A stretch of DNA of 27,942 bases. It comes from UBA4093 sp036676455 (lineage in GTDB: Bacteria > Cyanobacteriota > Sericytochromatia > S15B-MN24 > UBA4093). The position numbers were made by a program, and so were the translations under genes. The stretch lies in assembly GCA_036676455.1 (NCBI GenBank), contig JAKFCW010000128.1, positions 1-27,942 of the forward strand, in the 5' to 3' direction. How positions within the stretch are numbered: position 1 is the stretch's first letter; the number at the start of each line of letters is the position of its first letter. The notes below the pieces were generated by a model, which did no database searches, was not told the DNA's origin, and worked only from the letters and a program-made list of their open reading frames with translations. This document shows positions 1-6,198 of this stretch, one piece after another.

Positions 1-335
1 CGAGCGAGGAGCTCGCGCAGGCTGAAGGGCTTGGTGACGTACTCGTCGGCGCCGATCTCCAGGCCGACCACCTTGTCGATCTCCTCACCCTTGGCGGTGA
101 GCATGATGATCGGGATGGGCATCTCGGAGCGGATCTGCCGGCAGACCTCGTAGCCGTCCAGCGAAGGCAACATGATGTCGAGGATGACGAGGTTCGGCTT
201 CTCGCGGCGGCAGACGTCGAGCGCCTGCTGCCCGTCAGCCGCGGTAACGACCTGATAGCCTTCCTTCTCCAGTGAGTACTGGATGGACTTTACGATGGAG
301 GGCTCGTCGTCGACGACCAGGATCTTGGATGACAT
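1..335 (-). CDS. OmpR-family response regulator, N-terminal part (runs off window)
   Basis: The first 111 residues of a two-component response regulator; the C-terminal part, normally a winged-helix DNA-binding domain, lies beyond the left edge. The receiver domain is clear: acidic pair in ILVVDDEPSI, phospho-acceptor Asp in LVILDIMLP, the Thr of IIMLTAKG, and the Lys of YVTKPFS. The ATG at 335 is preceded by GGAGAA about 9 nt upstream. The KPFSLRELL ending of the receiver is typical of OmpR/PhoB-type regulators, so a DNA-binding output is expected, but this is inference because that domain is not visible. The partner histidine kinase is not in the window. The palindrome and -10 upstream (503-533) suggest autoregulation. 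Confidence 0.93.
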   Translation of the reverse strand, partial: MSSKILVVDDEPSIVKSIQYSLEKEGYQVVTAADGQQALDVCRREKPNLVILDIMLPSLDGYEVCRQIRSEMPIPIIMLTAKGEEIDKVVGLEIGADEYVTKPFSLRELLA

Positions 336-502
336 GGGCCTGTCTTCTCCTTCGCCGGAGGCGAAACATAGGGCGGGACCAGGTTCCCCTCCTGCGGCCA
401 AAAAGGCCCAGTCACCGTATCCAACCTAGGGGACCCCGAGCACTCGCATCTATCAAAACCCACCTCGGGCCTCGCTAGACGCTTAAAACCAATGCTAGCC
501 CG

Positions 503-533
503 ATTATACCCTCGACTGTTAAAGGCTTAACAG
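503..533 (-). promoter_or_regulatory. Candidate promoter with overlapping palindromic operator for the response regulator
   Basis: On the minus strand a perfect TATAAT (508-503) lies about 170 nt upstream of the response-regulator ATG. Just upstream of it, at 516-533, is a perfect inverted repeat, CTGTTAA-4-TTAACAG, which would cover the -35 region; no good -35 hexamer is present otherwise. A missing -35 replaced by a regulator site is typical of activator-dependent promoters. TTAAC half-sites recur at 565 and 580. The rest of the 336-675 gap holds no gene that I can support. Confidence 0.4.
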
Positions 534-675
534 AAAATCAAAAGAGCGCATTTCACATCTCTTAACCCCCTGCTCCAGTTAAGCGCCCGAGGGGGCGGGT
601 ATGACCATTTCACCCGCATTACAGCCTCATTACAGCCCGCCACCCCGCTCCGTGACTCGCTTTGCAGGAGGTCCA

Positions 676-3600
676 ATGGTGTCTGGCCGCGTCTGGTCTA
701 CGTTTCTCGCCGCTTGCCTGAGTCTCGGCACCCTGCCGGCTTGGGCCGCCAACCACCCGGATCGCGAGTGGCTGGTCCTCGAGACCCCGAACTTCCTCGT
801 TCACTACTACCAGGGAGAAGCGAACACCGCGCGGAGGATCGCTCACAGCGCCGAGGGCATCTTGCCCAAGCTCAGCGAGGACTTCGGCGTCACGCCGAAG
901 AAGAAGATCCCCATCATCATCGACCGCGACGCCTTCTTCAACGGCACGGCCGAACCCCTCAAGGACCGCGTGACGCTCGATCCGGTGCTGGCCACCAGCT
1001 CGGTCATCGGGACCGATCGCTTCGTCGCCCACGAGCTCGCCCACGTCATCTCCTTCCTGGCGCTCGACCGGGACTCGATGCTCTCCAAGCTCAGCAACCT
1101 GTCGACCTTCCCGACCTGGTTCCTGGAAGGCATCGCGCAGTACGCCGGCGAGTACTGGTACGCTTCCAACGACCGCATGCTCCGCTTGCACGCTCTGTCC
1201 GACACCATGCTCAGCCACACCGAGCGCAAGAACTTCCCCCTGCTGGGTGGTGTCGCCGGAGCTGCCGGCTACAACGAGGGCTACTCGCTGACCAAGTACA
1301 TCTTCGATCAGCACGGCCGCGACAAGATCAAAGAGCTCTTCCAGCTGGTTCGCGAAGGCAAGGAGCCCAGCTTCGAGCGGGCGATCGCCAAGGTCACGGG
1401 CAAGCCCTATGCGGAGCTGCTTTCCGACTGGCGCAAATCCACCGAGGAAGCCTACCGCAAGCAGACCGACGGCATGGCCGCACACCTCAAGGACTCTTTC
1501 GCCCTGGTGCCCCCGGCGAACCAGGACATCAACATGGGCGCCAAGGCCTCTCCGGACGGCAAGCGGATCGCCTTCCTGACCTCCCGGCAGCAGGACGCCT
1601 ACATGATGCTGCGCGGGCACGTCATGGGCTTCCTCAGCCTGGCGATCGCCAACCCCGACGGCTCCGACATCACCGAGCTTCCTGTCGCCAAGGGCCGGAT
1701 CCAAAGTTTCGACTGGGCTCCCGACGGCAAGCGACTCGTCTACTCGGCCGTGACCGTCGAGGAGGGTACCCCCACCTTCGCCCTCTTCCTTTACGATATG
1801 GAGACCAAGAAGGCCGAGCAGCTGACCAAGGGCTCCGTCGCCCGCGATCCCGCGTGGCGGCCCGGCACCGAGCAGATCGCCTACACGTCCCTGCTGGACG
1901 GCAAGATGGCCCTCAAGCTCTATGATCTCAAGCTGAAGAGCAGCCGCGACGTGCCCACGACCGATCTTGGCGAGCGGATGGTCCAGCACCTGGGCTGGTC
2001 GCCCGACGGCCAGGAGCTGATCGCCTCGATCTACCCCGTCGGCGAGGGTGGCAAGATCGGGACGATCGCGCCCACGACCGGCGAGGTACGCATGCTCACC
2101 AGCGGCAAGCCCGAGGACCAGGACTCCTACCCGACCTATTCGCCCGACGGCTCGGAGGTCCTCTTCACCTCCAACCGCGACGGCATGGAGAACCTCTACC
2201 GGATCCGCCTGTCCCAGCAGCGCGTGGCCCAGATCTCCCAGGTCTACGCCGGCGTGGAGCGCCCCGCCTTCACCCCGGACGGCCAGCTGCTCTACACCGC
2301 TTACCGCTCGCTCGGCTCCGAGATTCGCAAGGCCCCGCTGATGAGCGATGGCAGCAACGTGGTCACCACCCTGCCCATGCCCTCCGCCGGCGGCATGCAG
2401 GTGATGGCAGGCCAGCCGCTCGCGAACCAGGTCGCCAGCCTGAACGGCGGCGCCCCGGCCAGCGACCGCGCCTCGGCAAGTGATAACGCCTCAACCAACC
2501 AAAATGCGACATCGGCCGGCGAGCCCTCGGCGGCTGCCCCCAAGCGCGACCTCGTCCCCGAGACCTGGAAGCTATCGACCTACGAACCCGTCATGACGAA
2601 CGACGTCATCCTTCCCCAGATGACCACCGACGAGCTGGGCCAGCAGTTCGGCGTCATGTCCATCTTCTCGGATATCCTCAACAAGCAGAGCCTCGGGCTC
2701 GACGTCCGCTACGGCATCATGAGCCAGCGCTTCTCGTACTCCGCGCAGTACCTCAACCGGATGAGCGACATCACCTGGGGGACGATGCTCTACGACGCCC
2801 CGGTGGTCGGCATGTCCACCACCGTCAACCCCAACGACCTCTACGGCTCGCTGTACTGGTCCCGCGAGCGCGGCGCCAGCCTCATGGCCATGAACCAGTT
2901 CGGCTCCCAGCGCATGAGCCTCGGCCTCAACCTCGGCCACCTCTCGGCCCTCTCGAACCCCCTGGGCGGCGAAAACCTCGGCGTCCGCCAGGGCAAGAAC
3001 TACACCCTGGGCCTCGGCTGGGCCGACAGCCAGATCAAGTCCACCTCCGACATGGACATCAACCCCAGCTCGGGCTACATGCTCGCTGCATCGTACGTTG
3101 CCTCTCACCGGGCATGGGGTTCCGACTTCACCTACCAACAGCTGGCTCTGGGCGGCGCGAACTTCATCCCGGTGATCCCCAACTGGCGCCACAACCTGGC
3201 CTTCAACTGGCGCGTCAGCCTCAACCGCGGCGACGCCGTGCCGCTGATGCTGGGCGGCGTCGTGGGCGGGGGCTCGATCATTCCGCTGCGCGGCTACAAC
3301 GTGGGGTCGTTCACGGGCGATCGCCTCGCCTATGCCGGCCTGGAGTACACCGCCCCCATCCGCTCCAACATGGACCTGCAACTCGGCCCCGTCTACCTCG
3401 ACAAGATCTACGGCACGGCCTTCGTCGAGGCCGGCGACGCCTGGACCGCAAACCAAGCCACCATGCAGCCCACCGGGACGACTGGGGCCGAACTCCGCAT
3501 CCGCACCTCCTTCCTGGGAAAACAGCTGGTGATCTTCCGCTTCGGATTGGCGCAAAGGCTCAAGCCGGACGGCGACCTGAAGTTCTACATGGCGTTCTAA
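676..3600 (+). CDS. Secreted protease / TolB-like propeller / BamA-like barrel fusion protein
   Basis: A 974-residue protein with a signal peptide (residues 1-25, ending PAWAA). Residues 30-270 look like a peptidase-MA-type gluzincin: HELAH at 119-123 supplies two zinc-ligand His and the catalytic Glu, and the Glu in WFLEGIAQY (about 151) is the likely third ligand. Residues about 285-560 hold at least six TolB/PD40 propeller repeats built on the SPDG/APDG/TPDG signature. An Asn/Ser/Ala-rich linker (about 590-620) leads to a C-terminal outer-membrane barrel resembling the Omp85/BamA surface-antigen domain, including PLRGYNVGS near 870 and a final residue F. I chose the ATG at 676 because it has AGGAGG 5 nt upstream and puts the signal peptide at the N-terminus; an in-frame ATG at 601 would bury it. 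Substrate unknown. It would sit in the outer membrane with protease and propeller in the periplasm, or on the cell surface. Confidence 0.85.
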   Translation: MVSGRVWSTFLAACLSLGTLPAWAANHPDREWLVLETPNFLVHYYQGEANTARRIAHSAEGILPKLSEDFGVTPKKKIPIIIDRDAFFNGTAEPLKDRVTLDPVLATSSVIGTDRFVAHELAHVISFLALDRDSMLSKLSNLSTFPTWFLEGIAQYAGEYWYASNDRMLRLHALSDTMLSHTERKNFPLLGGVAGAAGYNEGYSLTKYIFDQHGRDKIKELFQLVREGKEPSFERAIAKVTGKPYAELLSDWRKSTEEAYRKQTDGMAAHLKDSFALVPPANQDINMGAKASPDGKRIAFLTSRQQDAYMMLRGHVMGFLSLAIANPDGSDITELPVAKGRIQSFDWAPDGKRLVYSAVTVEEGTPTFALFLYDMETKKAEQLTKGSVARDPAWRPGTEQIAYTSLLDGKMALKLYDLKLKSSRDVPTTDLGERMVQHLGWSPDGQELIASIYPVGEGGKIGTIAPTTGEVRMLTSGKPEDQDSYPTYSPDGSEVLFTSNRDGMENLYRIRLSQQRVAQISQVYAGVERPAFTPDGQLLYTAYRSLGSEIRKAPLMSDGSNVVTTLPMPSAGGMQVMAGQPLANQVASLNGGAPASDRASASDNASTNQNATSAGEPSAAAPKRDLVPETWKLSTYEPVMTNDVILPQMTTDELGQQFGVMSIFSDILNKQSLGLDVRYGIMSQRFSYSAQYLNRMSDITWGTMLYDAPVVGMSTTVNPNDLYGSLYWSRERGASLMAMNQFGSQRMSLGLNLGHLSALSNPLGGENLGVRQGKNYTLGLGWADSQIKSTSDMDINPSSGYMLAASYVASHRAWGSDFTYQQLALGGANFIPVIPNWRHNLAFNWRVSLNRGDAVPLMLGGVVGGGSIIPLRGYNVGSFTGDRLAYAGLEYTAPIRSNMDLQLGPVYLDKIYGTAFVEAGDAWTANQATMQPTGTTGAELRIRTSFLGKQLVIFRFGLAQRLKPDGDLKFYMAF

Positions 3601-3631
3601 GCCCAGTAGGAGAGCTAATCCAACGTCTTTT

Positions 3632-3651
3632 GGGGGGCCTGCGCGCCCCCC
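3632..3651 (+). terminator. Rho-independent-like hairpin after the protease-barrel gene
   Basis: A 7-bp all-GC stem, GGGGGGC / GCCCCCC, with a 6-nt loop, lies 32 nt after the TAA and is followed by ATTT. The T-run is short. The rest of 3652-3813 contains TTAAC-type AT-rich words but no convincing promoter pair. Confidence 0.6.
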
Positions 3652-3813
3652 ATTTGCATAGGCAGCCGGAAAATCCAATTTTTTGCCAAAGCTTTGTCAG
3701 GCGTTAACCCCGAACCGGGAAAACGAGGGCGATAACTGCTCAAGCGCCGTGAGTGCGCGGGAGCGTTCCGCAAGACGTGTCGCCCCCGCTACCAGGTTTC
3801 CAGGGAGGTCGCG

Positions 3814-4881
3814 ATGGTACCAGTCACCTATCCCACGCCAGTCGCTCCTTACGCCCCGGGCGCCCAGGCGCCGCAGGGCGGTATGCCTGTGATGACGGCT
3901 GTGCCGGCGACCTTCGTCCCCGTGATGCCCCTTCCCCCCGTCGTGCCGGTGGCAGCAGCGCCTGACTCGGCTTACCAGGGGATGCTCGACCAGCTTCGCC
4001 TGCACACCCAGAACCCCGCTCCGGTGATCAGCGCTCCGATCCCGATGCCACCTGTCGCGGCGCCTTTGCCTCCGATGCCCGTCAGCCCGGCACCCCAGGC
4101 TCCTCCCGCCCTGTCGAAACTCTTCCAGAAGCTCGACAAGCTCGTCGATCAATGGCTGACTCCGGCCCCGAAGCCCGCGCCGGCGGCTCCCGTGACTCCT
4201 CCGCCACAGCAGAAGGAGCCCAAGCCCGCCCCCAAGCCGGAGCCGAAGCCCGAGCCGAAGCCCGAGCCCAAGCCTGCTCCCAAGCCTGCTCCCAAGCCGA
4301 AACCGGCACCGAAGCCGGCACCCAAGCCGCAGCCGAAACCCGCTCCCAAGCTTCCCGCGATGAACCGCGAGAACTTCATCTCGCAGTACCGGAGCACCTC
4401 GAACACCAACGAGGATGCCTCGCGCAACGGCAACTGCGGACCGACCAGCCTCACGATGATTGCCGAGGCCTTCGGCAAGATCAAGGTGACTCCCGGCTCC
4501 GCCAACAAGGCGATCGAGGAGACGCGGCGCCGGATGGGGGCCGGAACCACCCAGTCGAGCGAGTACAACGGTACCAGCTACGCCCAGCTCCAGCAGGGCG
4601 CTAAGAGCTATGGCCTGAGCAGCAAGGTGGTCTATGGATCGATCCCGGAGATCCAGAAGGAGCTGAAGGCAGGGAAGCTGGTGATCGCGCACGTGCGGCC
4701 GGACTACCTCTTCCCGGGGACGACCTCCGGCCATTACGCGGTGGTCACGAAGATCGAGGGCGACAAGGTTCACATGCATGACCCGGCCAACTCCAAAGGC
4801 CCGATGGTGGTCTCGGTGGCGACCTTCAAGAAGGCTCAGGCCGGTCGCGGCACATGGGGGCTGGTCGCGGTGGGCCGCTAG
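3814..4881 (+). CDS. C39-like cysteine peptidase with long Pro/Lys-rich linker
   Basis: A 355-residue protein in three parts. Residues 1-115 are rich in Pro, Val and Ala with no clear signal peptide or lipobox. Residues about 116-179 are a low-complexity PKPAPKPEPKP linker like those of TonB or wall-spanning proteins. Residues 180-355 resemble the papain-like Peptidase_C39_2 fold: NGNCGPTSL gives the candidate nucleophile Cys208, SGHYAVV gives His307, and HDPAN gives Asp323. The ATG follows GGGAGG with an 8-nt gap. C39 enzymes often cut double-glycine leader peptides, but stand-alone C39_2 domains have diverse or unknown substrates, and no bacteriocin or ABC exporter gene is nearby. A cell-envelope role is inferred from the linker only. 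Confidence 0.8.
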   Translation: MVPVTYPTPVAPYAPGAQAPQGGMPVMTAVPATFVPVMPLPPVVPVAAAPDSAYQGMLDQLRLHTQNPAPVISAPIPMPPVAAPLPPMPVSPAPQAPPALSKLFQKLDKLVDQWLTPAPKPAPAAPVTPPPQQKEPKPAPKPEPKPEPKPEPKPAPKPAPKPKPAPKPAPKPQPKPAPKLPAMNRENFISQYRSTSNTNEDASRNGNCGPTSLTMIAEAFGKIKVTPGSANKAIEETRRRMGAGTTQSSEYNGTSYAQLQQGAKSYGLSSKVVYGSIPEIQKELKAGKLVIAHVRPDYLFPGTTSGHYAVVTKIEGDKVHMHDPANSKGPMVVSVATFKKAQAGRGTWGLVAVGR

Positions 4882-4903
4882 CGTCCGCGCGCCAAGGCCG
4901 GTG

Positions 4904-4923
4904 CTGGAACAAGCCTGTTCCAG
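4904..4923. promoter_or_regulatory. 20-bp inverted repeat between the C39 gene and lspA
   Basis: Perfect CTGGAACA-4-TGTTCCAG, 23 nt after the C39 stop and about 24 nt before the lspA -35. It has no T-tract, so it is either a weak terminator hairpin or an operator for the lspA promoter. Confidence 0.4.
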
Positions 4924-4946
4924 AGAGCGGTTTCAGCCCGTTCGCC

Positions 4947-4975
4947 TTGTGCCGGCGCCGGGGGTCCGGTATACT
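4947..4975 (+). promoter_or_regulatory. Sigma70-like promoter for lspA-mpg-recG-rsmD
   Basis: TTGTGC (4947-4952), a 17-bp spacer, then TATACT (4970-4975). Transcription would start near 4982, giving a leader of about 34 nt before the lspA GTG. Confidence 0.5.
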
Positions 4976-5015
4976 CGGGAAGACTTTGCAAGCCGTCGAC
5001 GGAGGTCGCGATCAC

Positions 5016-5543
5016 GTGTCCAAGCCATTTTCGGGGATTCCCGTATTCTTTGCCATCGCCCTTACCGCCCTTGGTCTCGATCAGGCCTTCAAGCACTGGG
5101 TCACCAGCAACATGGGACTCTATGAGTCCATCCCGCTGATCCCGAACTTCTTCGCGCTGACCTACGTGCGCAACATCGGAGCCGCGTTCAGCGCCTTCTC
5201 GGGCCATGTCGGCCCCCTCGCCCTCATCGCCGGCTCCGTCTCGATCGCCATCGTCGTCTACATGTTCCGCCTCAAGGAGCGCACCGCCCTGCACATCGCC
5301 AGCCTCGGCCTCCTGCTGGGCGGCACCGTCGGCAACCTCACGGATCGCCTCCGCCTGGGCTACGTGGTCGACATGTTCGACCTCCAGTGGAGCGGGCAGA
5401 ACATCTTCCCGATCTTCAACATCGCGGACATCTCCATCGATGTCGGCGTCGGCCTCTTGCTCCTCCTGTTCTACCTGGAGTCTAGAAGGGAGCGCCTTGC
5501 CGCCCAGCAGCAAAAGCAGCAGGATCAATCCACCCACGCTTAG
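5016..5543 (+). CDS. lspA: Lipoprotein signal peptidase (signal peptidase II)
   Basis: A 175-residue inner-membrane aspartyl protease that removes the signal peptide from prolipoproteins after diacylglyceryl transfer. It has the family's four hydrophobic segments and conserved motifs: YVRNIGAAFS, GTVGNLTDR (first catalytic Asp) and IFNIADISI (second catalytic Asp). The start is the GTG at 5016, 10 nt after GGAGG; an in-frame ATG at 4854 would add a polar, non-conserved stretch and overlap the upstream gene. The C-terminal tail (RRERLAAQQQKQQ) is polar and overlaps the start of mpg by 47 bp. Two lipoproteins in this window (NosL and the propeller lipoprotein at 22602) are plausible substrates. 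Confidence 0.95.
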   Translation: MSKPFSGIPVFFAIALTALGLDQAFKHWVTSNMGLYESIPLIPNFFALTYVRNIGAAFSAFSGHVGPLALIAGSVSIAIVVYMFRLKERTALHIASLGLLLGGTVGNLTDRLRLGYVVDMFDLQWSGQNIFPIFNIADISIDVGVGLLLLLFYLESRRERLAAQQQKQQDQSTHA

Positions 5544-6144
5544 CCGGCTCACGCGGGCCGACTTCGACCTGGATCGCCCATCACCGGCATCCGCCCTCGA
5601 GCTCGCCCCGCGCCTCCTCGGCTGCCTGATAGCCCGCCAGGGCCCTGAAGGCCTGCGCATCGGCCGCATCGTCGAGACCGAAGCCTACATGCCCGACGAT
5701 CCCGCCTCCCATAGCTTCAAAGGCCCCACGCCCCGCTGCCGCACCATGTTCGGCCGCGCGGGCCTCGCCTACGTCTACCGGATCTACGGCATCCACCACT
5801 GCCTCAACGTCGTCACCGGCCCCGAAGACCGCGGCGAGGCCGTCCTGATCCGCGCCCTCGAACCCCTCGAAGGCATGGCCCTCATGCAGGCCGCCCGCAG
5901 CGCAACGAACACCGCCACCTCCGCAAAGAACCTCACCAACGGACCCGGCCGCCTCTGCCAGGCCATGGGTATCGATCGCGCGTTCGACGGAGAAGACTTG
6001 CTCGCCAGCGACAGGCTCTTTATCATGGGAGGAGACGCGCCTCCCGAGCGGATCGTCGCCAGCCCCCGGATCGGCATCACCCAGGCCGCCGACTTCCCCT
6101 GGCGCTTCTTCCTGGAAGGGAACCCCCACGTCTCGCGCCGGTAA
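5497..6144 (+). CDS. mpg: 3-methyladenine DNA glycosylase (AAG/MPG family)
   Basis: About 215 residues. A monofunctional base-excision glycosylase that removes alkylated purines (3-methyladenine, 7-methylguanine, hypoxanthine). Family motifs seen: RIVETEAY with the catalytic Glu, RCRTMFGRAG, YVYRIYGIHHCLNVV, and NGPGRLCQAMGI. The reading frame is open far upstream inside lspA, so the start must be chosen. TTG at 5497 has GGGAG 4 nt upstream and gives a family-sized protein; no ATG or GTG lies between there and the conserved core. This makes a 47-bp overlap with lspA and suggests translational coupling. The start is the uncertain part; the function is not. Confidence 0.9.
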   Translation: MPPSSKSSRINPPTLSRLTRADFDLDRPSPASALELAPRLLGCLIARQGPEGLRIGRIVETEAYMPDDPASHSFKGPTPRCRTMFGRAGLAYVYRIYGIHHCLNVVTGPEDRGEAVLIRALEPLEGMALMQAARSATNTATSAKNLTNGPGRLCQAMGIDRAFDGEDLLASDRLFIMGGDAPPERIVASPRIGITQAADFPWRFFLEGNPHVSRR

Positions 6145-6198
6145 TCCGGAAACCAGCGCACCGGAACCCAGCGCCCCGGAAAGGCCCTCACCCGCTCG

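Noticed and set aside
601..675. Upstream ATG at 601 for the protease-barrel gene
   Set aside because: Would place 25 polar residues before the signal peptide; the ATG at 676 has AGGAGG at correct spacing.
4854..5015. Upstream ATG at 4854 for lspA
   Set aside because: It overlaps the C39 gene, adds non-conserved residues, and lies before the probable promoter at 4947-4975.
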